DNA of 32,823 nt. Source: Baffinella frigidus (Eukaryota; Cryptophyceae; Cryptomonadales; Baffinellaceae). A model generated the notes under the pieces. The model saw only the letters and a list, made by a program, of their open reading frames with translations, ran no database searches and was not told the origin of the DNA. The position numbers and the translations under genes were made by a program. The stretch spans positions 1-32,823 of the forward strand of contig MU646428.1 in assembly GCA_026770585.1 (NCBI GenBank), given 5' to 3'. Each line of letters opens with the position of its first letter. Position 1 is the first letter of the stretch. Below, piece after piece: positions 15,863 to 24,325 of this stretch.

Positions 15863-15873
15863 TATATATATAT
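15863..15873 (+). promoter_or_regulatory. TATA box of secreted-protein gene
   Basis: TATATATATAT lies 45-64 bases before the ATGs at 15918 and 15927, but only 9-19 bases before the ATG at 15882. This favours the later starts. Confidence 0.45.
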
Positions 15874-15926
15874 GACGCGAGATGCGTGCAATTACCACTT
15901 CGGATTATTTGGTGGCAATGTATAGT

Positions 15927-16874
15927 ATGCATAGACAGATCATACCGAAGATCTTGATTATTCTTTCTATGACTGTTTCCACTACGTCGACACCCCATAA
16001 CAGTAGCACCTTTGTGACCCACCACAGACACGGTGCTAAACCGATGCTAGCTTCTCCCGTTCACAGTGGCACTCAACTCAGTATGGATCGGATACGTCAC
16101 AAAGCATCAAACACTGGACATACACCGCACACGCGCATGGACTCCAAAAACCAGATTGCTCAAACTCACAGCTCTTCCATGCCTGGCCTACCCCCACCGA
16201 TTCGGCGCGTCGCAAAGAAGAGCATTGATAACTCCATGCCAACAGTCTCTTCTTCCCTTAACACGCTTACTGCTCCAACATCCTTTCTACACCACCTAAT
16301 GACACCGAGATCAAACCGTCGTTCTATGGGTATACGGTCTAGTGTATCACAGAATATGCTGCGGCGTCTTCTACAGGACACAGACACACCTGTTAAAGTA
16401 ACCAAACCCCCGCTAGAGCAAATTTTTGACGATACTACTGTACGTGGTCTAAACACGGGTGATGAATTTGTCATATTGACGCGCGATGTTAATGCCAATA
16501 TGCTCTTGGATGTACACATTGGTGTCCAAAATGCAGTTTTGGATATAGATATTAGCGGACCCGTCATAGAGGCAAATGATACTCAGAACAAAGCGGTGGA
16601 TATATCCACGGATGCGTGGAACTCTGATACAGAGATTCCGGTACGTACAAGCACGCCACAGATTCTCGATCACATAAGCACTCAGTATGATTACATAGAC
16701 GATGTAGCAAAATCCGATTACATAGACGATGTAGCAAAATCTGATTACAATGATGTCGCACCTCTCCCAAATCATGACGATCTGGATGACATGGAGTACA
16801 TATACAAAAGCGTTGATATGGATTACAATGATGTCGTGGGCTCATTTCCATCGGATGGATTCTCTGGCCACTAA
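15927..16874 (+). CDS. Secreted proprotein with acidic DYIDD repeats
   Basis: The start is taken at 15927 (315 residues) because a signal peptide follows (IIPKILIILSMTVS) and the TATA spacing fits; ATGs at 15918 and 15882 are in frame. Residues about 25-145 are Ser/Thr/His/Pro-rich. A RRLLQ motif at 146-150 resembles the subtilase/S1P-type motifs of the 6582-10685 glycoprotein. A folded segment (about 155-215) with beta-like stretches such as VILTRDV and AVLDIDISG follows. The acidic C-terminus carries DYIDDVAKS twice in tandem and two DYNDV copies. No membrane helix follows, so it may be a released or virion-associated ligand. The family is unknown. Confidence 0.65.
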   Translation: MHRQIIPKILIILSMTVSTTSTPHNSSTFVTHHRHGAKPMLASPVHSGTQLSMDRIRHKASNTGHTPHTRMDSKNQIAQTHSSSMPGLPPPIRRVAKKSIDNSMPTVSSSLNTLTAPTSFLHHLMTPRSNRRSMGIRSSVSQNMLRRLLQDTDTPVKVTKPPLEQIFDDTTVRGLNTGDEFVILTRDVNANMLLDVHIGVQNAVLDIDISGPVIEANDTQNKAVDISTDAWNSDTEIPVRTSTPQILDHISTQYDYIDDVAKSDYIDDVAKSDYNDVAPLPNHDDLDDMEYIYKSVDMDYNDVVGSFPSDGFSGH

Positions 16875-16926
16875 ATTGACATTTTAGCCTTTAGCAAACA
16901 CTTAGTCATTTGTGAATGTGGATTTA

Positions 16927-17613
16927 TTAAACACAAAACGGGGATTTCGTACGGAGAGAACTTGCGTCTGCTAGCGCACGGTCCATAGCGATATTCACAT
17001 GACCCGGAGTTATAGGGATATTGGTTATGTTAATAGCAGTTCCTAGGTATCTATTCGCATTTGATACAACGTCACAAGGAGTGGTAATACGGCTGTTCAT
17101 AGATAACGCAAACGCTCTCATGTGGGGGCTAGAATCTTCCGAGACAAATGTAGCCCGTAGTGCCAAAACGACTGCCTGTGAACAGAACATCTTCGTTGGG
17201 TGCATCGCATCCTGGTCTGTAAGGTCGTGCACATATGGGCGCATGTATGGCGCTACTTGCCATAGTAGATCACGATAGTTGTACTGACAGTGCTGATGGA
17301 CCTGGTTCATATTCCAAGCCCATAGACGCCGACATTCGGCACGGGTGACGGGTATCAAGTGCCATGCATAATCTTCTGGTGTTTCCTGGTATATTTGTTT
17401 GATGTCAAGTCTGAATTCCATTCCATTATCTACCGTGGTGAAAAATGTTCCACCAAATGTGGGCATATACAATTCACAGTGGGTAAACTCGCCACACACG
17501 CGCTTCAAGACATAGTCAGTCCATTGTACTGGGCGGCGGTATACAACAATAACAGCAACCATATCGTCGACGCGGTCAAACTCTCTGGCACTTGCTATCG
17601 TATCGATGTACAT
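16927..17613 (-). CDS. Permuted papain-fold (NlpC/P60-like) hydrolase
   Basis: ATG at 17613 (an in-frame TTG at 17622 is less likely) gives 228 residues. His45 and Glu47 lie in EFTHCELYM, a YNYRDLLW helix lies at 111-118, and Cys144 lies in KMFCSQAVVLAL. His before Cys is the order of circularly permuted NlpC/P60 papain-like enzymes (YiiX/LRAT-like group; poxviruses carry related proteins). Members act as peptidases, amidases or acyltransferases on peptides or lipids. The substrate here cannot be told. A TATATTAAAG box sits about 36-44 bases upstream. The gene converges with 15927-16874, and its stop codon lies in a TAATAAA sequence that can serve as a poly(A) signal. Confidence 0.65.
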   Translation of the reverse strand: MYIDTIASAREFDRVDDMVAVIVVYRRPVQWTDYVLKRVCGEFTHCELYMPTFGGTFFTTVDNGMEFRLDIKQIYQETPEDYAWHLIPVTRAECRRLWAWNMNQVHQHCQYNYRDLLWQVAPYMRPYVHDLTDQDAMHPTKMFCSQAVVLALRATFVSEDSSPHMRAFALSMNSRITTPCDVVSNANRYLGTAINITNIPITPGHVNIAMDRALADASSLRTKSPFCV

Positions 17614-17647
17614 CTGATACAATATGTAAACAAGTTTAAAATTTACC

Positions 17648-17657
17648 CTTTAATATA
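17648..17657 (-). promoter_or_regulatory. TATA box (TATATTAAAG)
   Basis: The minus strand reads TATATTAAAG, 35-44 bases before ATG 17613. Confidence 0.5.
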
Positions 17658-17769
17658 GGCAGGGCATACTCTACACGAAATGATTTATATGCTCCAAGAC
17701 ATAGATATATATACGATATCGAGCACCAGTATCCCGCGCTATCCACGGGTTGTGCTGTGATAAACCATT

Positions 17770-20004
17770 TTAAACATACGGTACAGTCCTCCAGTAACCC
17801 GCACTATCCATTGGTAGAGATGCGATGTTTGAGAGGTATGCATATATTCTGTAGAATTCTGATTTATGTGAAGAACCGCATAGTTTGTAAGCTCTGCTCA
17901 TAAATGTATGCAGCCATACCTCCCGAAGTTGCGCATGTTGTTTTGGTGATATGAATGCTGATATCCGCTCATCCCCTGGCATATGTTTGTTGACTGCATT
18001 ATGGATACACATCGAGTTGATGTGAAATAAAGTTTCAGTGGCGTTGCGTAAAAACAAAACGTTCGAGGTCGGGGATTGGGCCGCGAGTTGCGACGCTAAA
18101 TGGACGACTTTGTGCACGGGATGAGATGGGTTGGGGGTTGGGTGGACAGTTTTATGTATAGGCTGAGACGGGTTTGGGGGTGATGACACGTTGCCACCGG
18201 GAGCCACGGGACATGCTCGAGCGAGACTTGGTACTACATAGACGGCACCGAAAAATCCATCCACTCCCCTGGGTGACATCGCTTGTCCTACACGCCGGAA
18301 AAATACAAGACCAGACTTGGTGGCATGACACTCGATTCCCAGCGGTGTTTGGTTGACACTGCTGACACTTTGCTGTACATGGAAATTGTGCCGCAATCTC
18401 GACCAATGCACCGCATGTGAAACAGATGACACAACACCGGCTTCTGTTTCAAGTAGCTTGTGTACCGCATCGGTATAATTTTCTTGGAAGTCACTCGCGT
18501 TGATCAAATGCACACTGAACCCATGCGTTATATGTACAGGATATTCCTCATAAGCACATGCGTGACAGAACGATACACCACTGTACAGCGCTGTGCTAAT
18601 CTCTTGCATGTCAAACCCGATCGTACGATTTAAAATCGACGTCACACATGTGTTCTGGTGTGCGATAGCATAGTTCAACACACCACTGCGGTGTATGCGG
18701 AAATCTACGTTGCAGACATCCGTGTTAGAGCCATCCTCGACACAGAAAAGATCTATACCACTTACAAGCTTCACAACAACACCACGATGTAGGCGGTTCA
18801 GTGCTTTTTCAATTTGTCTGTTGTCTGTGACAAGACACATGGCACGTAATGTCCGCGTGACATCAGCTGAATGCATACCCGCGTACATATCCGTCACACA
18901 GTTCGACCCCATTGATCTTATTGTCGCGGGTACCATGTTGCTTCGAAGAAGTTGATGTGTCACTGAAAGCATCCCAGAAACTCTCGTGGGGTTAATAATG
19001 TGGCGTTTCGTCTTGTTGTGGTCTGGAACGCTCTGTGGAACGCTCTGTGGAACATTCAGTGGTAGAGCAGTAACACTATGTTCTATGACAGAGTCGAGAG
19101 AGTGGAACTTGTGTGACATTGTGACCAATGACGCAGTCTCTGTGTAGCATACAGTGCTATTGAAAAGGTCTTCTGTCTTATGAAGACGCAGATGAAATGT
19201 TGCCGCGTAAAGCAACATGCTCAAAGTGTAGTCATGGTTCTGTGCAATGACAATAGCGTGGAGGCACTCTGTATTTACGGTATTGCTCGGCAGACGAGTG
19301 TGGTATAGAGCCCCGGTGTTTCGTAGTGCATTACGTGCACATTGCAGGCCTATCGACAGAACTGGCAACACTGTTACAGATCCATCATCTTCTGTAACAT
19401 ATACTGTGAGTGCAACATCAGAGTTGCTTACGGGTGTCAATGAAGTAAATCGGCTGTGTGATGAATGGGTTTGTCGTGTGTATGCATGGATATTTTTGAG
19501 AATATGGTCGTTGTTTGTCATCTCATTCCCCATAGATTCCATTAACATTGCCATACCACCATTAAGTCGTTGCATTTCGCAATTGAACTCACCAGTACAC
19601 GAAAACACCCGCATAGAGTGATCTTTATGGTTCAAGATTTTCATTTCATTGGTCGCCGTCTGGGTGCATATGCCCCGGTATCGTTTAGTACATTTATGCT
19701 TATTGATGTATACTCGCGGTCGCGTCAACATGAACATAAAGCTTGGAATGATTTGCTTGTCGTGTATATACAATAGATAACGACCTTGTGTGCCAATGGT
19801 ACGTATGTACTCACTACCGGAAGTATATACTTCACACTCAGTGAATGTTTTTAACAAACTACATATCTCCGTGGCAATACTCGTCACACCAATTTTATCG
19901 ACGTTTTCAGTCCTGTAATGATTTTGTAGTGTCTGAAGCTTGTCTTTTACAGATGCGACACCATCTGGCGATACTAAACACGTCTCGATGTGTAGGTAAT
20001 GCAT
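17770..20004 (-). CDS. Large uncharacterised protein (744 aa)
   Basis: ATG at 20004. The product is Ser/Thr/His/Val-rich with many Cys and no signal peptide or membrane helix. Short internal repeats are visible: VPQS repeated near residue 316, and a Pro/His-rich duplication (NPSQPIHKTVH / NPSHPVHKVVH) near residues 620-645. The first 250 residues and the region 330-610 look folded. No catalytic motif was recognised. Its size and position among virion-type genes suit a structural (capsid-associated or tegument-like) protein, but this is inference only. Two copies of a TAGTATTTTAGCA motif lie upstream. Confidence 0.7.
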   Translation of the reverse strand: MHYLHIETCLVSPDGVASVKDKLQTLQNHYRTENVDKIGVTSIATEICSLLKTFTECEVYTSGSEYIRTIGTQGRYLLYIHDKQIIPSFMFMLTRPRVYINKHKCTKRYRGICTQTATNEMKILNHKDHSMRVFSCTGEFNCEMQRLNGGMAMLMESMGNEMTNNDHILKNIHAYTRQTHSSHSRFTSLTPVSNSDVALTVYVTEDDGSVTVLPVLSIGLQCARNALRNTGALYHTRLPSNTVNTECLHAIVIAQNHDYTLSMLLYAATFHLRLHKTEDLFNSTVCYTETASLVTMSHKFHSLDSVIEHSVTALPLNVPQSVPQSVPDHNKTKRHIINPTRVSGMLSVTHQLLRSNMVPATIRSMGSNCVTDMYAGMHSADVTRTLRAMCLVTDNRQIEKALNRLHRGVVVKLVSGIDLFCVEDGSNTDVCNVDFRIHRSGVLNYAIAHQNTCVTSILNRTIGFDMQEISTALYSGVSFCHACAYEEYPVHITHGFSVHLINASDFQENYTDAVHKLLETEAGVVSSVSHAVHWSRLRHNFHVQQSVSSVNQTPLGIECHATKSGLVFFRRVGQAMSPRGVDGFFGAVYVVPSLARACPVAPGGNVSSPPNPSQPIHKTVHPTPNPSHPVHKVVHLASQLAAQSPTSNVLFLRNATETLFHINSMCIHNAVNKHMPGDERISAFISPKQHAQLREVWLHTFMSRAYKLCGSSHKSEFYRIYAYLSNIASLPMDSAGYWRTVPYV

Positions 20005-20067
20005 ATCAGATTATCACAGTTATGTCAGGGCGGGGGTGTGGTGTAGTGTAGAATGGGACTAGTGCAT

Positions 20068-20105
20068 TGCTAAAATACTAGGGGCTATGCTAAAATACTA
20101 GAGGC
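20068..20105 (-). promoter_or_regulatory. Tandem TAGTATTTTAGCA elements
   Basis: TGCTAAAATACTAGGGGC (20068-20085) is repeated with one change at 20088-20105, a 20-base period. On the minus strand this reads TAGTATTTTAGCA twice, 65-100 bases before ATG 20004, and resembles the AGTATTTAA words before ATG 14036 and ATG 21078. Confidence 0.45.
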
Positions 20106-20181
20106 AATGAGATGGTTCATTTGATTTTTTTATTCAATTAAATGAAGCAACATTGAGAAGTCTTCTTTGGGAACTGAAATC

Positions 20182-21078
20182 TTACAAACCAGTAGCCTTT
20201 TTCAACATTTTCCAAACCATCTGCGGGCTGACGAAAACCCGTGCCATTGTCAAAAGGTTGAAATACTGGTAGATAACATTTCCGCTTGTGAGTACAACTA
20301 CAAATACCATTGGTTGTTGTTGTCTATATGAAAATAGCTGTTTTGCTACCACGGGGTCGTCATGTTGAGCAAGTGTGATTGTCGGTGCAAGAATCATCAC
20401 AGACATCAGCGTGGAAACTGTTACCCTCAAAACTATAAATACCACATCAATAAAGAGAGAAATCCGATACAAAGATAGATTATAAGCGTCTTGATTTTGC
20501 TTGATGCGTGTAGGATTTTTTCCAAATACCCAAAGGACGGCGATTTTCATGTACATTTCAACGATCCTGTCGTGCAAAAGCGTGACAATGCAAAAACATA
20601 CTATTACATACCACCCATACGATTTCCCTTTATGCATATCTGTTGCATTCTGATGATATTGTTCAAGTTGTGCCCACAAGGTCGTATATTTTACCCCGCA
20701 AACGAAACACACCAATACGGTCACTGTGACAAAGCCCTTGATTGTATCCGACTGGTTTCGCTCCATCCACTTTTCATTTTTGTTTTTATCTTCGACTTTC
20801 ATAAGGTATTGGTCGAGTTTGGTAAATACGAATACGACGATAATCACGGCAAGCATAATGTACTGAATGAATAGATGAACATCCTTGCAAATCTCGAATT
20901 CTTTGTTACCCCGGTCGAATGTCCGAGTGTCAAACGTTACATTGTTGACAATGTTCATATAGTTGGAAATGAGGTTGTCCGTCTCTGCTAGAACGGTAGA
21001 AAATGTTACTTCGGTTGAGAAGTTCATATAATTGAATATGAGGCTGTTTGCCCATGCTAGCATGGTGAACGGCGTCAT
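20182..21078 (-). CDS. Multi-pass membrane protein with N-terminal duplication
   Basis: ATG at 21078 gives 298 residues. The N-terminal 50 residues contain two related segments (NSLIFNYMNFSTEVTFST at about 11-28 and DNLISNYMNIVNNVTFDT at about 34-51), each with N-glycosylation sites, so this part is probably lumenal or exposed. Five hydrophobic helices follow at about 68-88, 114-134, 152-172, 207-233 and 250-272, separated by charged loops. The role is likely in the envelope or a host membrane; the family was not recognised. AGTATTTAAG lies 31-40 bases upstream. Confidence 0.7.
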   Translation of the reverse strand: MTPFTMLAWANSLIFNYMNFSTEVTFSTVLAETDNLISNYMNIVNNVTFDTRTFDRGNKEFEICKDVHLFIQYIMLAVIIVVFVFTKLDQYLMKVEDKNKNEKWMERNQSDTIKGFVTVTVLVCFVCGVKYTTLWAQLEQYHQNATDMHKGKSYGWYVIVCFCIVTLLHDRIVEMYMKIAVLWVFGKNPTRIKQNQDAYNLSLYRISLFIDVVFIVLRVTVSTLMSVMILAPTITLAQHDDPVVAKQLFSYRQQQPMVFVVVLTSGNVIYQYFNLLTMARVFVSPQMVWKMLKKATGL

Positions 21079-21108
21079 GTGACAGATAGAATGGGTACAT
21101 CACAAGTT

Positions 21109-21118
21109 CTTAAATACT
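21109..21118 (-). promoter_or_regulatory. AGTATTTAAG promoter motif
   Basis: The minus strand reads AGTATTTAAG, 31-40 bases before ATG 21078, matching the element before ATG 14036. Confidence 0.5.
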
Positions 21119-21337
21119 GTCCAGTCAGATTGTAAACCGTGGTTTGGTGGTATCTTAAAGATGTTTCCAATGCAAATCAAGAGACGACCAACGAGGTTGA
21201 AGGTGTCCACCAAGTCCGCGATTTGCTCCACAACTCGTTATTGGTCATCCCTTAAGTGACAAAAAGATACAAAAAAAATGCTATCTTACACAGGCATACA
21301 ACAGACGGGGTACTGATATACAAGCAAGACAGAGGTT

Positions 21338-21766
21338 ATGGACAACGCTGATGTGCAGGCAATGGTGAGTGGTGTTGACCAACCGACACAGACTGTGCGC
21401 AAGGGCCGTGTCCGCAACACCAATACCACCCCCCGTGTTGCGGGTTCTGTGAAGAAGAAGAAGGCACCAAAGCCTCCACGTAACCCATTCAGTCGAAGCG
21501 AGACAGGTAAACTGCAACTTAAGCGCTTGCAGATGGGTAATCGTATCGAGTCCATGACCCCGCGCGTGAAAGTGCTTGGTGAGCGTCTCGCGCTCATGTC
21601 AGGGCGGCTTGACTTTATCACAGGGAAACTCAAGCTGGTTGTTGACGAGCTCACCTCGCGTGCCTCTTCTATGAAACCAGTGGGTGAGGGCGAGGGTGAG
21701 GACACCGTCGTCGAGTGTTTGGTGGTCAAAGACGATGCGAGCATTGCAGTGGGCGACGAGCCGTAG
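21338..21766 (+). CDS. Basic coiled-coil protein (142 aa), possible DNA-binding
   Basis: ATG at 21338. Residues 20-50 are strongly basic (SVKKKKAPKPPR), like a nuclear-localisation or DNA-contact segment. Residues 55-105 form one long amphipathic helix with regular Leu/Met/Ile spacing, a likely coiled coil. The tail is acidic (GEGEGED). The G+C content is a little higher than in the neighbouring viral genes. A role in packaging DNA or in the tegument is possible; the family is unknown. A foldback element begins four bases after the stop. Confidence 0.6.
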   Translation: MDNADVQAMVSGVDQPTQTVRKGRVRNTNTTPRVAGSVKKKKAPKPPRNPFSRSETGKLQLKRLQMGNRIESMTPRVKVLGERLALMSGRLDFITGKLKLVVDELTSRASSMKPVGEGEGEDTVVECLVVKDDASIAVGDEP

Positions 21767-21770
21767 TGGC

Positions 21771-21864
21771 TACCCCTTAAGAGACCAGTAGGCCCAAACT
21801 AGAACCCTGTGGCATTGGCCTACACATAGAAAGAAGCCACACGGCGCTAGGACCTCAAGGGGTA
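21771..21864. mobile_element. MITE-like foldback inside the viral block
   Basis: Inverted ends TACCCCTTAAG and CTCAAGGGGTA enclose 94 bases. The left part (CCAGTAGGCCCA) and a CTAGGACCT word near the right end match the host element at 23,454-23,560, indicating one repeat family on both sides of the junction. Confidence 0.5.
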
Positions 21865-21924
21865 CATGAACGTTGGTTTGAGTGGTGGTGGTTATTAAAC
21901 AATTCAATCACAGATTGGTGTCAT

Positions 21925-22107
21925 ATGTCTCACATAGTCATGGATTTGCGACCGACAAACCCTCATCACTTTATTCATATCGCTAGATACACTGATCTGC
22001 GAATATTTTTAGTTTGTTTATACATTGGTTTCTGCGCGAGTTCATTCCTGATTCCCGATTCTGTAATGTTTGGGGAATCTCTGTGCTTTGCATACACACC
22101 TCAGTGA
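21925..22107 (+). CDS. Doubtful ORF ending at the junction
   Basis: A 60-codon frame (ATG 21925) with a hydrophobic middle (FLVCLYIGFCASSFLI). Its stop TGA overlaps the start of host-type sequence at 22,107. It may be the 5' part of a viral gene cut off by the junction, or chance. Confidence 0.25.
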   Translation: MSHIVMDLRPTNPHHFIHIARYTDLRIFLVCLYIGFCASSFLIPDSVMFGESLCFAYTPQ

Positions 22108-22119
22108 GGCAGAGCTAGA
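22107..22119. other. Viral/host junction with GAGGCAGAGCTAG end
   Basis: GAGGCAGAGCTAG at 22,107-22,119 is the terminal inverted repeat of the host foldback at 26,298-26,418 and recurs in related form near 26,257 and 28,146. To the left lies virus-like sequence with no host repeats for 240 bases; to the right G+C rises sharply and host repeats begin. Confidence 0.5.
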
Positions 22120-22589
22120 TCAGGGTGGGACACAGGAGCAAGGCATCGCCCCCCTCCCGCCTGGCGGGAGGAGGCACCACCAGCATCCTGGCCCGGATCT
22201 CGCTGCGGCCCACCCGCTGCCCTGAGAGCAAACACGCCCCTCAAGCTCCACGCAGGACGCAGCGCTCGGGAAAAATGCGCTGCAGGGCAGCGGGTGGACC
22301 TTTGGCACCGCGGGTGGGGCGGAGGATCTTTGACTGGGCGGCAGCGCGGCGGCCAAGGGCCTGAACTCCCTTTGACATCATCGTGGATGGAATCGCAATG
22401 ATTTCTCGGTGCAGGGATTTATCAAAAAAGATCCTTGAAGCCCCAAAACGAAAACCCGTTCTGGTCAAATTGCCGGTCACATTGAGATTTTTAGTCAATT
22501 CCTGGAATTGGAGCCATGAGAATTCTTTGTCGCTAAATTTAGATTTTTTACCCTAAATTTAGATTTTTGGGCATTAAATGTTAATTCCA
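22120..22589. other. GC-rich then AT-rich host sequence, no gene
   Basis: The first 250 bases are very G+C-rich. Open frames on both strands there have Ala/Pro/Arg-rich shadow composition and no recognisable domain. A duplicated TAAATTTAGATTTTT word lies at about 22,534-22,568. Confidence 0.35.
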
Positions 22590-23045
22590 TCACTGGTGAA
22601 ACCCTAGACACTAAACACTTGGCCAAACCCATATCCTAAATACTAAAACCAAAGCCCTAAACCCTGCACCCCTAAACCCTAAATCCTCAGCCCTCAACCC
22701 TCAACCCTCAACCCTTAACCCTAAACCTTGGACCCTCAATCCTGAATCCTGAACCTGAAACCTGAACCCGATTACTGACCCTGAACCCTACACCCTAAAC
22801 CTTACATCGCAAACCCTCAACTTGCACATCTGAACCCCAAACAATAAACAACAAAAACCTAAACCCTCAAACCTAAAAACTAAACCAAGAACCCTAAACC
22901 CAACCCCCTAAATCCTGAGCCCTGAATCCGAAACCCTAAACCCTAGTCAATAAACCCTACGCCAAAACACCTGAACCCTAGCAACTGAACCCTCAACCCT
23001 AAACCCTGAAGCCTGAGTCACAACCCCTAAATTCTAACCCCTGGA
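22590..23045. repeat. Degenerate interstitial telomere-like array
   Basis: Many CCCTAAA, CCCTCAA, CCCTGAA and related heptamers occur in tandem, with drift and inserts. They are the C-rich strand of TTTAGGG-type telomeric repeat. The array is interior and degenerate. Confidence 0.75.
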
Positions 23046-23453
23046 TGCAGGTACCGGGAAGATCTCACAACCACATTTCCTTGCTGTGTGTTTGGTTTTT
23101 GTTTGGTTGACTGAAAATTTAGGATACGTGTTCAGAAATGGATGTCCATACGCTGTCGCATACCTGTAAACCACCCCCTAGACGGTTCTGCCTGGTAAAA
23201 GCTCGTTCCACGGAACCGCCAGGTGTCCGGCTATGGTGGGATTGGATCAAGCCTAAAGGTCCTAACCGCAAGATTCTTGGAAGGGGTCGCCAAAAGTCAA
23301 TTCCTCCTCAAGACAAGTCAAAAGTTCACACCCGGATCCTCATACGGTTTAAAAAAAAGTACCTAGATTAATCCTAGGGTCCCAGGGAGGAGGGGGGGAA
23401 TGTCTTTTGGATAATTCGCCAACTCGCCCAACGAGGACCGAGGGGGTTTTCTG
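23046..23453. other. Host non-coding sequence
   Basis: No supported gene is present. The stretch contains GTCAATTCC / CAAAAGTCAATT-type words shared with other host repeats. A 77-codon frame at 23,138 has no recognisable feature. Confidence 0.3.
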
Positions 23454-23560
23454 GGTATCCCTCAAGTGGCCAGTAGGCTCATACGCTCTACCGTAGGGCC
23501 CTAGGACCTGCCTGGGGCTTCCACGGGCGATTATTCGCCCGTTGGGCACTTAAGGGATAC
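23454..23560. mobile_element. Foldback element, GTATCCCT ends
   Basis: Inverted ends GTATCCCTCAAGTG and CACTTAAGGGATAC enclose about 107 bases. Related ends occur inside the viral block at 10,750-10,765 and 21,771-21,864. Confidence 0.6.
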
Positions 23561-23710
23561 TATTATGCATGCTACCGGTGACGGGATTTGAGTCAAGCCG
23601 CAAGATCCTCGATCAGGGGGGGGTCCCTGTTGAAAAACAGGACGGAGGTGCAGTCACATAAAGAACTTTTCGTCGAAGAATCAAGGGGAGATGTAATGAG
23701 TCTATTTTCC

Positions 23711-24325
23711 CAGAAAATTGACCGGTCGAGTTTTTGACCATTGCGAAAATGAGGGTGGAGAAGCAGGGCTTTTGCCTAGGGACATGATCTTCCACCCCTT
23801 ATGCCAAAAATCCGAGACCACACATTTGTGAAACAGAATTGAAAGTTCGTCCACAAATGTGTTTTCACATTTTTGGTATGAAAGGTGGAAGGCCCTCAAA
23901 ACGAGGGTTCGCGGCCTTTCCTGGTCCCGAGGCGGGCCCGTCGGGCGCTCGATTGGGTGTAACTTTCGACCCCATTGGCTCATTTCACTTTTCTCGACGG
24001 TTCTGGAATCCTCAAAAGGTCCTCTTCAATTCCGCTGATTAAATCTGGGGTATCAGAGGCCCGCAAACATACTCAAAATACGACTCCCCCAAAACCACCG
24101 CATCTGGGTTTGCACACCCTTCCACCCCTCCTCGCAAAAACCTTGTTCCAATAAAGATGCTCAAGTTTTCAAGGCCTACAACTTTGCGAGATTTGTTTTT
24201 TTGGTTTAAGCTGGGGCAGAAAAGTTGGAGGCATCATAGTCCGTGACATTGGAGCCATTTCTGGATTTCCCGCTAAATAACCTGTTTGTGCTTCTCCACC
24301 CTCGCGAAAATGGTCAATTTTTTCA
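23711..24325. repeat. Inverted composite with inner foldback
   Basis: The arm at 23,711-23,765 (ending GGGTGGAGAAGCA) recurs inverted at 24,290-24,325 (TGCTTCTCCACCCTCGCGAA). Inside, 23,789-23,890 is a second foldback bounded by CTTCCACC and GGTGGAAG with ACACATTTGTG and CACAAATGTG inner arms. No gene is seen. Confidence 0.5.

Noticed and set aside
22120-22500. Open frames of about 80 codons on both strands
   Set aside because: G+C-rich DNA has few stops; the frames overlap each other and have no recognisable domain.
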